NCBI GenBank assembly: GCA_963678675.1
Contig: OY783193.1
Span: 32,331,082 to 32,395,081 of the forward strand
DNA length: 64,000 bases
Direction: 5' to 3'
DNA from: Xiphydria camelus
Taxonomy: Eukaryota; Arthropoda; Insecta; Hymenoptera; Xiphydriidae
The translations under genes were made by a program, and so were the position numbers. The notes beneath the pieces were generated by a model that saw only the letters and a program-made list of their open reading frames with translations, did no database searches and was not told the DNA's origin. Positions 34,541-45,452 of this stretch are shown here, in pieces; positions within the stretch are counted from its first letter, which is position 1, and every line of letters starts with the position of its first letter.

Positions 34541-35007
34541 TGTAGGGGTAGACTCTGTATGTGGAGACTTCACCAACCAGGACAACATTCAAAAATTATG
34601 AAGTTCAAAAAGGCCCCCTTCCATAAATAGAATCAAAACTATACGGTTAATTATTTGTGAAAATGAGTCAAAATTACTAATTCGATTATTCAGTCAAAAT
34701 GTAATATTCCAAGTACCGAACGCTCGTAAAAGTGAAAAATTGGATCTGAATACAGTTATTGAAGATCACTGGACTCTGCTTGAAACTCAAAAGGCTGCGT
34801 TATGTCGTCTGTGACTGATATCTTGATCAGCTTTAAAATGTTTATAGAACCGGTAAATTAGTAAAAATGCAATTTTCAATGTTCTTTCGTTATTCCTGAG
34901 AGTCCCGCGAATGCTGAAGTATAGAAATGGAAACATTTTAAAAATAATTGTAAGTATATCCCCTCTGCGCAATTACCTGAAAAGTCATGAAACTACTAAA
35001 CAGAAGG
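34541..35007. other. Intergenic DNA, no gene seen
   Basis: AT-rich sequence with no supported features before the local duplication at 35008. Confidence 0.35.
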
Positions 35008-35168
35008 GCATCTACCTAAGATTCGTGGAAAATCAAAGTGCAAATAAGCTAAATCACTTTAAGAACTAGATCATCATGAGTCATGAATTCCCAAAAAAAA
35101 AATGGCATGTGCCTAAGATTCGTGAAAAATCAAAGTGCAAGTGAGCTAAACCACTTTAAGAACTTTAT
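35008..35168 (+). repeat. Local direct duplication (~60 bp, two copies)
   Basis: CTAAGATTCGTGGAAAATCA at about 35016 recurs with changes at about 35113, each followed by CACTTTAAGAACT. It lies just beyond the 3' end of the small membrane-protein ORF and may be part of its 3' UTR. Confidence 0.6.
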
Positions 35169-35184
35169 CGATGTCCGCAATTTG

Positions 35185-35475
35185 CTATGACTTTCCCTTC
35201 TTAAATCTTTGCCAGGCTTGAGCCTTTCTGTACCTTGGATACTTCTCTTTCTCCGCATACCTTTCGGTTTCTACTAGGTGTGATTCATCCTTGTTCTCTT
35301 CGTCTAGTAGTTCTACAGGGGACTCCAAAAGCGATCTCCTTTGGAATTTAATAAAATAGCGAAAGCCCTTCGCTATGACAAAGCCCAGCATTGCTATGGA
35401 CATGGTAAGCAACGCCATAAGGAGTGGATGCTGCATTGGGGTAGGTTCATGAAACTTAATTAGATCTAGTCGCAT
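35185..35475 (-). CDS. Small single-pass membrane protein, second cistron or alternative last exon of the TPR gene
   Basis: A 96-codon ORF starting at ATG 35475. Residues ~18-40 form a hydrophobic helix (LLMALLTMSIAMLGFVIAKG), followed by a basic, then mixed charged tail (KFQRRSLLE ... AQAWQRFKKGKS). It begins only 34 nt after the stop of the TPR gene on the same strand. AATAAG two bases before the ATG could act as a splice acceptor; joining exon 3 of the TPR gene there keeps the frame and would swap the tail anchor. I do not recognise the family. Confidence is for it being a real coding region, not for how it is expressed. Confidence 0.6.
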   Translation of the reverse strand: MRLDLIKFHEPTPMQHPLLMALLTMSIAMLGFVIAKGFRYFIKFQRRSLLESPVELLDEENKDESHLVETERYAEKEKYPRYRKAQAWQRFKKGKS

Positions 35476-35509
35476 AGCTTATTGATTGGAAATTGAAATA
35501 CAGTATGTG

Positions 35510-37010
35510 TCAATGTCTCACAGTCAAAGTTGGCTTATTTGTGAAGACGTAGTCGGCGATTACTACAATCACTCCAAGAATGATTCCTACCCCCGCGCCG
35601 AGCCACGGTATTTGTTGGTCCGCTGAAAAAGTACAGAAATCATCGTTACTGCAAAAAAAAAGCTCGACTTCTTCCAAATAGCTTCCAACAATTAAACAGT
35701 TGTAAATCCTTGTGTATCAAGCACATTATCTATAGAGAAGAACAAGAAGTAAGATTTTTCGATTTTTATTGGCGGAAATTCTTACCCCTCATTCCTCAAT
35801 CTTTCCATTTTGTGCAGGGACTTATTCATAATTGCCTATTCGTATTCCATATCATAACGAATTGAGAGTCCTTGAGTGTGGCATATAGGTGTATAGGACT
35901 CTGTGAAAGACTGAGTAAATTTTGCGTTCTAAATTGAAAGCCAAAATTAAAAGTACAGATGACCTGCCAAACTAAACGATTACTTTGTAGCTGGTGAATG
36001 ATATTAGCTGAGCTAGTCAACAGTTTTTTAGAAGCTTCAAAATTATTTAAAATCGAAGTCCATTGAAAGCTCTTACTTTAAATGATTAATTCGGACATTT
36101 CAATCTTCTGACCAGATCAGTTTGTCATCCGATGACCATGGAGTAAACGCATTGAATCTGGTAAGCCTACCTTTTTAATATCAATTTTTAGTTATGAGAA
36201 AGTTAGAACGCTGAATTTCCTCCATTTTTTACACTTTCCTTTACCCTGGCACAGTACGCTCGAGAACCCTTTTAAAATCCTCTTCTAGTATGTACCTCTT
36301 CTGTCTTTGAGGAATTGTGTGGAGGTTCTTTCCATGGCATCAAGTATAATGGGATCATTTGGTTGTAACTTTAAAGCCTTATGGTATGACTGAAGAGCCT
36401 CACTGAAATGGAAGGTGTGTGATTCCACTTCTGCTTTCCGATAGTAACCCTGGAGGAAACGTGAAAGAGTATATAGAATTATCCAAAATACATGTAAGGT
36501 GTTTGCACATGTTACATAATCCTTGCCTTGGTCCAATCTGGTTTTAGTTGAATGGTCATGAGAGCATCTTCCATGGCGAAATGGTACTGCTGCATTTTCA
36601 AAAAAACTAATGACCGGTTACTGTAGAGCATTGAATTTTGAGGATCCAATTTGATCGCGTGTGTATAATAAAACGCAGCCAGCGCATACTTCTTTTCTTT
36701 GACGCAAGTGTTCCCCTGCGTTTTCAAATTTTGCACCTATGAATGAAATGTCAATTTGACAAATATTTGCCACCTAAAAATATATCTAACATTATTTGAG
36801 TTGATCGTATAAAATAATATTATTGCTAACATTTTGCACATCTGAGGAATACAAGAAATATATTAAGTTCGATAGATACTTAAACCTCCATAACAAATGG
36901 TTAAAATTCGAAAATGCAATGTAATTGAAAGAGATTGTTAAATAAAATAGCACGTTGCATTACACATAGCGTTCATGCAGCCTTACCTCTTCATCGCGTG
37001 CAGCAGCCAT
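35510..37010 (-). CDS. Tail-anchored TPR protein with carboxylate-clamp residues
   Basis: Four exons, 37010-36987, 36736-36527, 36449-36296 and 35622-35510, give 501 nt (166 residues) in frame. Three TPR units run from about residue 10 to 115. All five residues of an Hsp70/Hsp90-binding carboxylate clamp appear: Lys and Asn in LKTQGN, Asn in YSNRS, Lys and Arg in KGYYRKA. A hydrophobic helix at about 136-156 (WLGAGVGIILGVIVVIADYV) precedes a short TNKPTLTVRH tail, so the protein should be anchored by its C-terminus with the TPR domain in the cytosol. The family name is uncertain. Intron 2 (after exon 36736-36527) starts with GC, the others with GT. Confidence 0.85.
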
Positions 37011-37192
37011 TACTATATTTCAAAATCAGTTCTCTTAGTAATTGTTGTGAAACTGGTAGTCAGTTCATATTGTCATTCTCCATAGAAACTGTTTAGCCGT
37101 ACAAGTCCCTTTAAGTTGGAATAATGATTAAAAATGTGGAGCAAATGAGATCTACGCCATTTTTTTCTATTGTGGCTAAGGGTAGTTGTGTA

Positions 37193-37365
37193 CCATATGT
37201 CCACGATCAGAGCCCATAGCAAAAATGCGAGTTTTGCATGAGCACCTCTGTGGGTCTTCTCGTCCAATAGAATCACCGGAGAAGCGTGAATGCGCATGCG
37301 TAGTCATCCGCGGGTGTTCGCGTCGTCAGCAAATTCAAATCGGTTCCAATGAAATAACCGATAAT
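37193..37365. mobile_element. Half copy of family A MITE just upstream of the TPR gene
   Basis: Begins CCATATGTCCACGATCAGAG after TA and follows one arm of the 316-bp palindrome to the AATCGGTT centre; the second arm is missing. It lies ~180 bp above the TPR start codon. Confidence 0.75.
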
Positions 37366-37379
37366 AGCCTTTATAAATA

Positions 37380-37790
37380 ATAAATAAATTGAACGACTTC
37401 AAAACAATTCATTTTTGTTATTTCACTTATCCTTTTTAAATTCCCCTCGATTTATCGTTACACTTACCCTACTCAAAAATACTAAGAACTGCCTAGACAC
37501 TGTAATCTTCCACGTCGGTTCACTTGTCTCTACAACTTGTTATAACTGTTACATTTATCACAAGATTATCACCCTTCCTCCATTACTCCAAATCCTCCAA
37601 ATTAACCGAATTTTTACTTTGTATTAACAAGCGCGTTCGATGGTCGAAATAAACATGAGGAAAATCGTTTTAGGGATGGAAATATTTTAATGAGTTTGAA
37701 ACCCATGTTTTATTTGAAAAATACAATTACTGCGAAAAATTACACTGTGAAGACGCGTATGCGTCACCTACCACACTTTCTCGTCTGCTA
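37380..37790. other. Intergenic DNA
   Basis: AT-rich with a short random ORF. The last ~40 bp (CACTTTCTCGTCTGC) match the sequence that received the 156-bp MITE at 32639, so an old repeat starts here. Confidence 0.4.
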
Positions 37791-37796
37791 GGTACT

Positions 37797-38505
37797 TAAG
37801 GCGTGAAATCACGTGAAAAAACGTAAGCAGTAACAGTAAGGCAGTAAGCCGTATACGCATTGTGCGCATCGATGGTGGCGCCGCCTTACTCGCCTGGTGA
37901 GCAAAAAGTGCTGTACTGGGTTACACGGCACGGGGGTGTACGACTATACATGTGGTCACATGTACACTTAGGTTTGCCTGTATAAGCACAAGCCGGAAGG
38001 TCTGATTGGTTGACAGTGTAACCCATTTGTGCCAATCTTGGCCACTACGCGGCGCTTTCGGCGCACTTTCGAGATACGCACAAGGCGTATAGCCGAGTGC
38101 TCATTCTTAGTAGCGTGGTATACGCATGCGTTGTTCGAAAGTCGTATCTGAAATCATAACCTAAATGTTTAGTGTAATGTACTACGCTTGCACTTGAGAT
38201 GCGTGAGTATATTATTTAAGTGAAATACAATATAGAAAAAAGTATTAGTGCGGTTATCAGCATCGATAATTATTGCAAGTTGTAACTTTGCATTCCGTGT
38301 ATATACCAATCGCGTGTCAGCTGCTCTTCTATTGGTTGAGAGTAAGACGTAAGCCGTAAAATTCCAACGTGACGGAAACCCTACTGCTTGCTGTTACTGC
38401 TTACTGTTGCTGCACTTTCACTTAGATTGCTCCATCTAACAATATGTGTTGGAAACTTACTGCCTTACTGTTACTGCTTACGTTTTTTCACGTGTGATGG
38501 CCTTA
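37797..38505. mobile_element. ~709-bp foldback with TAAGGC ends and TAAGCAGTAACAG arms
   Basis: The left arm (TAAGGCGTGAAATCACGTG, then AACGTAAGCAGTAACAG) pairs with the right arm ending CACGTGTGATGGCCTTA for ~50 bp. It interrupts an old repeat also found at 32615-32900. No transposase. Terminus and arms do not let me choose a superfamily. Confidence 0.6.
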
Positions 38506-38592
38506 CCGCCTTTACGCCCTATGGAACTTCTTTCGCTACGATTGACGCCTGCCGGCGAATGTTCGGCATCCTTGCGTCTCCGACCAATAACG

Positions 38593-38639
38593 TACCATAT
38601 GTCCGCGATCAAACCTACCATAGCAAAATTGCGAGGGTG
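38593..38639 (+). mobile_element. Short fragment of family A-related MITE
   Basis: CCATATGTCCGCGATCAAAC followed by AGCAAAATTGCGAG is one tip of the family; it is cut off by the full-length copy next to it. Confidence 0.6.
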
Positions 38640-38641
38640 TA

Positions 38642-38957
38642 CCGTATGTCCGCGATCATTTGAACCATAGGAAAATTGCGAGTTTTGCATGAGCACCCCT
38701 TTGGGTCTCCTTGTCCAATAGAATCACCGGAGAAGCGTGAATGCGCATGCGTAGTCATCCGCGAGTGTGGCGTCGTCAGCAAGTTCAGATCGATTATTTC
38801 GATAACCGATCTGAACTTGCTGACGACGCCACACTCGCGGATGACTACGCATGCGCATTCACGCTTCTCCGGTGATTCTATTGGACGAGGAGACCCAAAG
38901 GGGTGCTCATGCAAAACTCGCAATTTTCCTATGGTTCAAATGATCGCGGACATACGG
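38642..38957. mobile_element. 316-bp palindromic MITE family A, copy 3
   Basis: Ends and length match copies 1 and 2 exactly, with TA at 38640-38641 and 38958-38959. It sits between two fragments of a related family member. Confidence 0.9.
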
Positions 38958-38965
38958 TATACCTA

Positions 38966-39165
38966 CCATATGTCCGCGATCAAAGAGCCCATAGCAAAAT
39001 TGCGAGTTTTGCATGAACACCTCTGTGGGTCTCCTCGTCCAATAGAATCACCGGAGAAGCGTGAATGCGCATGCGTAGTCATCCGCGAGTGCAGTTCGAC
39101 TTCGATTTCGAGATGCGAGAATCGAAAGCGGCAGTGTATTCGCCGATTTGCGCGCGACCACACGA
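38966..39165. mobile_element. Partial family A-related MITE
   Basis: Starts CCATATGTCCGCGATCAAAG and follows one arm to the TCCGCGAGTG block, then diverges into an unrelated GATTTCGAGATGCGAGAATC hairpin. Confidence 0.65.
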
Positions 39166-39214
39166 CTGAAATAGATACTATTGTGGAGTAAATTTACAGG
39201 GTGACGCGCTATTA

Positions 39215-39449
39215 GAGAATTTATAAAAATGATCAGAATTATTAAGTATGGCTTTCGGCCAATCTTTCCAAAATCACCTCATATGAGGTCAAAGTAATGT
39301 CAAAGGACGAAAATTATTTGAATCGGGTCATGTACCTACTGAATGTAATAGAGACAGATGACATCGAAAACGGAGAGGTCATTATATCCTGTAGAGTCGT
39401 AGCTCAAACCAGTGTATCAAATACTTATGATGTAAAGATAGTGGTAAGT
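39215..39449. repeat. Dispersed repeat, inverted copy of 3087-3325
   Basis: Begins AATTTATAAAAATGATCAGA and matches the minus strand of the sequence beside Tc1 copy 1. It supports a shared ancestral repeat into which a Tc1 foldback inserted. Confidence 0.65.
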
Positions 39450-39450
39450 A

Positions 39451-39961
39451 CAGTAAGTTAAGTAAGAGCGTGTACGGCGTTATTCATAAAAAATTTATTC
39501 AACAATGTTTTTTTCCACATACATACGTTTGACACGTTTCAAGGTAATGCGCAATTATGTTAACTCACCAGCATCAATAATCGCTTGGCATCTCTGAGGC
39601 ATACTATCCACCAAATTTTCGGCGTATTCGCGGGGTAGTGCTTTCCAAATGCGTCGAATTTCTCAGGATAGCTGCTTCACAGTGAAGGCACGTTTTCCTC
39701 AAAGCTTCTGCTTGATGTATGTATTCTGTATCCTGAGAAATGCGACGCATTTGGAAGGTACTTCCCCGCGAATACGCCGAAAATTTGGTGGATAGTATGC
39801 CTTGGAGATGCCAAGCGATTATTGATGCTGGTGGGTGATTGAACTCATTATTAACATAATGACGCGTTGGTTTGGAACATGTCAAATGTATGTATGTGGA
39901 AAAAACATTGTTGAATAAATTTTTTATGAATAACGCTGTACAGCTCTTACTTAACTTACTG
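39451..39961. mobile_element. 511-bp foldback made of two inverted Tc1 transposon 3' ends
   Basis: Ends CAGTAAGTTAAGTAAGAGC and inverse, TA on both sides. Both strands encode the same Tc1 C-terminus (REYAENLVDSMP), on the minus strand around 39570-39660 and on the plus strand around 39735-39830. The element is therefore a head-to-head fusion of two transposon ends, able to be mobilised but without transposase. Confidence 0.8.
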
Positions 39962-39963
39962 TA

Positions 39964-40823
39964 TATCACCTATATATATTATCAGAATAATGTAGCAGTG
40001 GATTAATGCAATATTTAACTGCATTAATTCACTTTACACGTTTGTGCGATTCTTCCATGGCGAGTGAACACTACTTGGAGGAAAGGAATAGAATTTTACT
40101 GATGGATTAATGTTTCTTACACGATCTGGTGTATTTGAGCAACCTTTGACGCAACAGGTTCTTTTTTAGGATGGCATTTTACAAACAAATATTTAATTTT
40201 AATTAATAAAAAAGAATTTCACTGTAATTGCCCTTTAAGCCCTTATTAAATTCCTCCACATTACTTTCCACAACAGCTTTCAGATGGCGCCCTATTCGCC
40301 TTGCACGGTCCCTATTGTAGTCATTTGGGAGGGAATCTGTAGGCCCCACGCGCAGGCGGTTCGAGCCTGGCGCGTAATGGCCGTAGAATGGAAGGAGGCG
40401 CGGAGGGAGCTATTTTTCAGCAAGCGATCAACTCTGAAGCTTCCTGAGAGTGTTGTCCGAGCTCCCCGAGTGAAGAGCTATATCACTCGTTTAGCAGGAA
40501 TAAAGTTCTTTTTTCCTTTGTCTCACAAGTTGTGTTTCCCCTTCTTTGTTGGCTTGGGGAGCGTGCTCGAGTAGATCCAGCACCAGGAGTCAGATCAGGG
40601 GCTGCGATTCCCACATGGAGTTTCTTGCAGCGCCCTCTCATAGCCAACTGAAACTAATACCACCAGAATTAAATTTAGGAAGAAAGTCTTGCATAAACCC
40701 ATTAGGTTTACCGCAGGACATACGGTATATCCTTGTTAAATGTATACATACGTAAATATTACACATAGCACAAAAGTAACAATATGTCGCAGTAAAGGAT
40801 GCGCGAGTCTTTCTCCAATCCGA
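39964..40823. other. Intergenic DNA and probable AMACR 3' UTR
   Basis: A GC-rich patch at 40280-40630 has an ORF (40284-40574) without recognisable domain. The final ~100 bp probably hold the AMACR 3' UTR. No clear polyadenylation signal could be pinned. Confidence 0.35.
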
Positions 40824-43800
40824 TTAAAGTTTTGTACACGCTGTTTGTTCGACGACCCCAGAATCTAAAAGATGGTCTATTTCAGAAGCATCAAAGCCAT
40901 GCTCGAATAGAATTTCAATGGTATGTTCTCCAGGCCTGGGATTGGAACTATATACAGCGCGCGACTCTCCTGGAGTACGAGATAATTTTGGCGAAGGATT
41001 TGGTATTATGCTACCATCCTTAGCAACCGTAAAACTTTTCCTTTCTTTATTGTGCGGATGAGTAGCCGCTTCTTGCAATGTTAAAACAGGCGTGACGCAT
41101 GCATCCGTTCCATCGAATACTGCACTCCATTCTTCTCGAGTCTTCGTTTTGAATACTTCCGCCAATTTAGATCGACTCTTGTCAGAGTTTTCAAATAGCG
41201 GCAAATCGTACATCGAAAGCCCTAGCTTCTCCAGTAAAACTGTACTGAATTGTGGTTCTAACGCTCCCACCGCCATATAATTTCCATCCTTTGTCTCGTA
41301 TGTATCGTATAAGTGCAATCCTGTGTCTAGACTGAATAAAGAAATAAAAATATATTAAAAAACGTTAACCGTATTAGTTAATATCAACTTAACTTTCTTT
41401 TCGAGCAGTATTTCTTACATATTTTTTCCGCGAGGTTGACCCCACAATCCTGCAATTTGTTGAGATCTGTACAGCCAGCTACCCACGTATGCGGTGCCTT
41501 CAACCATTGATGCGTCAATTACTTGTCCCGCATCACTACGGTAACGTTCAAAGAGTGCCAGAAGAATTCCTATAGTACATATCAATCCTCCACCAGCGAA
41601 GTCAGCCGCGTAATTCACAGGAGGTGTCGGTTTATCGCAATATCGACCAAACAAGGACAACAAGCCTGCACTCACAAAACAATGAGTCATAAGTAACATC
41701 ATTTCGATACGAATAGGAACCTTGATAAGGAAAACCAAATATGGTTTATTTGTGGACATATTAAGTTAAAATCAACAATCCGGTGCGTACTTTACTCTAT
41801 ATCGTAAGACGCTAAGCTATAGCACATCTCTTGTATTATTTAGCTGTAATTGGTATCGCAATTATAGTTGTTGAGCAATATACCGATACTAATATACACG
41901 GTTTCTTTTTCTACACCTACCGGATAAACTAACATAATTGATATCGTGACCGGCCATATTCGCAAAAGGACCATCTTGTCCAAATCCAGTTAATCGGGCA
42001 TAAATGAGTCTCTTATTCGTGGCCATTAGGACTTGCGGTCCCAAAATTAATTTTTCCATAACACCTTTTGACAAAGATATGATTAGAAAAAATCAAACGC
42101 CTGTGCTCTATTTCCGGAAGAATCCCCCTGCTGGAAAGAATCAATAGAAACATATTCGAACCAATACTTTTAATCAGTTTTAATAAGTTTCTATTTCTTT
42201 TATTGACGTGAATTAAAATTCTATTGAAATGAATGAATTTCTATTGATTACTTTTTCTGATTGTTTGGAATGGGTTTTTAATCATAGAAACTTATAATAA
42301 GGTTTAATTATCTTTAATAAATTGTACAATGGGCATGTTCACAACTTTTTGTACAACTGTTTAAAAGTGCATGAATCGGGAGATTAGGGTATTAAAGTAA
42401 TGTAGGTAAAAAATGGGTCATTAAAAAAAATATTTTTCCATTATTTTTGAGATGTTAAAAAAGGCATTCGTTTGAAAGCGTCGCACTTTCATCGCCATTT
42501 TAACTGATCAATCAGAGTCGGGCAACAGATCCCTTGCCAATGGCTTTAGCGACGTCACTAAGGATTTCGTTTGAATCGAAGTCAAACTTTAAACATAAAA
42601 AAAAAAGAAATTAGTGCTCCAAAAAAAACATTTTATTAATAAGCACAAAAAGTATTAACGAATGAGCAAAAAAAATCTTGAACATGCCCATTGTAGTAGT
42701 TTCAATGTGAGAGGTTCAATAGTCTGCCTTTGCGTTTGAATCTGTTTGTATTGGTTCGATTTAATTTATTTCAATCGTCATATTTCAATAAGCGGTCTAT
42801 TGTTTTAAATGGATTTTGCCATATTCCGCGAGATTTATATGTAGGTACACTTTCATCTACTTCCAGCGTCACGGATTCTGTCGCTGGTGACTTTTTAAGA
42901 TGTCATTTTGAAACGAATTTGCTAATGAACAGTTAATCCTCATGCTCTTGTTAGCTACGGCAACGTTTGTTCTGGCTAATAAAATACGAAAATTAATTGA
43001 TCATTAGTTAATACGTTTAAAAATGACATTTTCAAAAATCACCAGCGACAGAATCCGTTATGTCGGGAGTGCAGATCTCGGAGTTTTTTGAATGTTTCAA
43101 TCGTTTTGTACGGGAAATCGTGAAACCTATAGGTGTCAATCTGAATATTTTAAGTAAACTTCAATGGGTTTAAATGGTTTTCGCTGACTCGATCTAATAT
43201 ATATATTTCAATCAGTTAATCCATACAAACAGTTTATGGTTTTTAACGCAGATGTCTACATTTCACAAGATTTCTACCTTTCTCTTCTGCCGAAGTAGCA
43301 GAAAATATCTATCAGACATTTACAAGATGTCTATATGTCTAGAAAATGACATCTATATTTGGTATAAACGTGGTTGAAATCTAGATATAGGTAGGGTGTA
43401 GATGTCTGACAGATATCCTAAATTGACAAAACTTGATATTCTATAGTAAGTGTAATAATTGTTTAAAATTAAAAGTTAATACTATTAAGCAAACTTAATT
43501 ATAAAGCTTTATATTAGTCTTCTCATCCATAAAAAACTTTAACACTAGAACTACCGCAACCGGTCAATTTGACCGGTGTCTTATTCAGAGTTCCATTCAA
43601 CCTCAATTATTTCGTAACCCGTGAGGTTTTTGTCAAAATTGGTACAATACTTTTTTGTAGAGCACATTTCGGTCTACAAAAAAGTTCTATAGCAGTGTGG
43701 ACGAAAAATCCACGGATAACGAGATAGTCACCCGCCAAAATGACCGTCTTATAAAGCGCGACCATTCGGTAGTTCTAGTGTTAAAACCAATTAGAAGCTA

Positions 43801-44894
43801 TCATTTTATTAGAGAACGAGAAAACCCTCTAGAGCCTTGTAATTCTTTTTTTTAATATTATTAATTTTATATTTTTTGAAATTATTATATTTACCACAGA
43901 ATATCGATTCTTGTCAATTTATGATATCTGCCAGACATCTACACGCTATCTATATCTAGATTTAAACCATATGTATACTGAATATAGATGTCATGTTCTA
44001 GACATATAGACATTTTGTAGATACCTGACAGACGTAATATGTTCTGCTACTTGGGGTAAAGAGAGATACAGAGAGATTCATATACACCTATAGAAATTCT
44101 ATTTGAAATAATTAATGCCAATTGGGTTTTCACTAATTCAAAACGCAAATTAAGACCAATAAAGATTGAATGGAAATTAGCCCATTACACCTGTAGAAAT
44201 TTGATGTAAAATAGTCAATGTCAATCCGATTTTTACTATTTCAAAACACAGATTAAAATCGTTAAAGATTTTATGGAAATTAACCCAGACACCTATAGAA
44301 ATTTGATGTTAAAAAGTCAACATGAATCAGGGTTATACTGTTTCAAAATGCAGATTAAAGTCAATAAAGATTATATGAAAATTAACCCATAAACACCTAT
44401 AGAGATTTGATGTTAAAAAGACAACGTGGATCAGGGTTTTACTGTTTCAAAACGCAGATTAAAACCAATTCATTTTTTAAAATTGGTTTCTATTGATTCT
44501 TTCCAGCAGGGCAGGGGTTATAGTTTTGCAGAGGGGTATGCTTTTGATTAAGATGCAAACCTTGTCTGAAGGGTTCTATCAGCACGTCGCTTTGATTACA
44601 CAATTTTTTAAATGTTTCAACTCCTTTCTCAGTTTTCAAATTTAATGCTATGGATCTCTTACCATTTGCTAAGCAATCAATATTTTCCAACCTACCGGTC
44701 TGTTAAAATAAAATATATCCCAAAAATTATAAAGATGAAAAATTCTTGTTACACGGACATCGACTTTTAATTTCAAAAAGCCTTACTCTGTCAACTCTGA
44801 TGACTGACGCTCCAAAATCAGCGAGCATCATTCCACAGAATGGAGCTGGGGCGAGCCCAGCCAGTTCTATAACTTTTATTCCTTTCAGCGCCAT
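40824..44894 (-). CDS. AMACR: Alpha-methylacyl-CoA racemase
   Basis: Five exons, 44894-44787, 44699-44561, 42064-41921, 41665-41419 and 41331-40824, give 1146 nt (381 residues), the usual length. The enzyme interconverts (2R)- and (2S)-methyl-branched acyl-CoAs so that peroxisomal/mitochondrial beta-oxidation can proceed, and belongs to CoA-transferase family III. Visible motifs: N-terminal [41 protein letters not shown] with the catalytic-type His, AADFAGGG with the Asp, [11 protein letters not shown], and [11 protein letters not shown]. The C-terminus is TKL, a plausible peroxisomal PTS1 signal. All introns are GT-AG. Intron 2 is 2.5 kb and almost entirely transposon. Confidence 0.95.
42326..42694. 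mobile_element. ~369-bp foldback (ACAATGGGCATGTTCA ends)
   Basis: ACAATGGGCATGTTCA at 42326-42341 is inverted at 42679-42694. Interior is AT-rich and non-coding. Confidence 0.65.
42868..43060. mobile_element. MITE family C, copy 3, diverged
   Basis: CACGGATTCTGTCGCTGGTG and its inverse (CACCAGCGACAGAATCCG) bound a sequence aligned to other family C copies but with many changes, so it is an older insertion. Confidence 0.65.
43280..44065. mobile_element. ~0.8-kb foldback (CGAAGTAGCAGAAAATAT ends) interrupted by a TTAA MITE
   Basis: Arms at about 43290-43435 and 43905-44055 share ACATCTA/TAGATGT-rich sequence in inverted orientation. The central part is split by the element at 43543-43780. Confidence 0.65.
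43543..43780. mobile_element. 238-bp TTAA-flanked MITE (CACTAGAACTACCG ends)
   Basis: CACTAGAACTACCG and CGGTAGTTCTAGTG lie between TTAA at 43539-43542 and TTAA at 43781-43784. TTAA duplication is typical of piggyBac (also Kolobok and Sola3); piggyBac is my preference. Confidence 0.8.
44087..44470 (-). repeat. Tandem array of four ~102-bp units
   Basis: CACCTATAGAAATTTGATG-type starts recur at about 44087, 44188, 44290 and 44393, each followed by TTTCAAAACGCAGATTAA-type sequence. The array lies just inside the right terminal repeat of the 2.4-kb element. Confidence 0.75.
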
Positions 44895-45015
44895 ATGAAA
44901 GATGCGATAAACTTAACTGCTGTCTGGGTTGGCAGAGAAAAATTTCCATCGCGTTCTCCACTCCCTTTGGCGAGCAAAGAATCTGTCCGCCGTGGATTCA
45001 GCCGAGGAACTTGTA

Positions 45016-45227
45016 CACCCGGGCTCACGGAATCTGTCGCTGGTGACTTTTTTTAAATGTTATTTTTAAACGTACTAACCAATGATTAATCAATCCTCGT
45101 GCTTTCATTAACGAGAGTAGACGTCACCGTAGCTAATGAGGGCATGAGAATTAATTGTTCACTGGTTAGTACGTTTAAAAATAAGGTTTAAAAAAGTCAC
45201 CAGCGACAGATTCCGTGAGCCCGAGTG
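45016..45227. mobile_element. MITE family C, copy 4
   Basis: CACCCGGGCTCACGGAATCT to the inverse end, TA-flanked, nearly identical to copy 1 at 2671. It lies ~120 bp upstream of the AMACR start. Confidence 0.85.
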
Positions 45228-45237
45228 TACCTATGTA

Positions 45238-45446
45238 CACCCGAGTTCACGGTATCTGAGCCTAGTGACTTTTCAAAATGTCATATTTCAATATACCAAC
45301 CAACCAACCAATGAATAATTAATTATCATGCCAGGGCAAAGGCCGCATTAGCTAATGAAAGTATGAGATTTAATTGCTAATTGGCTGTTACGTTTAAGAA
45401 TTACATTTTGAAAAGCCATTAGGCTCAGAATCCGTGAGCCCGGATG
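45238..45446. mobile_element. MITE family C, copy 5, diverged
   Basis: Same kind of termini (CACCCGAGTTCACGG) but with GAGCCTAGTGACTT in place of GTCGCTGGTGACTT and a different interior; a subfamily. TA on both sides. Confidence 0.75.
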
Positions 45447-45452
45447 TAGGTA

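Larger units (their letters stand above)
42126..44510. mobile_element. 2.4-kb TIR element filling AMACR intron 2
   Basis: CCCTGCTGGAAAGAATCAAT at 42126 is matched by its exact inverse ending at 44510. Near the right end is a four-unit tandem array. Other elements are nested inside (42326-42694, 42868-43060, 43280-44065). The CCC tip and subterminal array recall the CMC element at 4173 but the family is inferred. No transposase remains. Confidence 0.65.
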
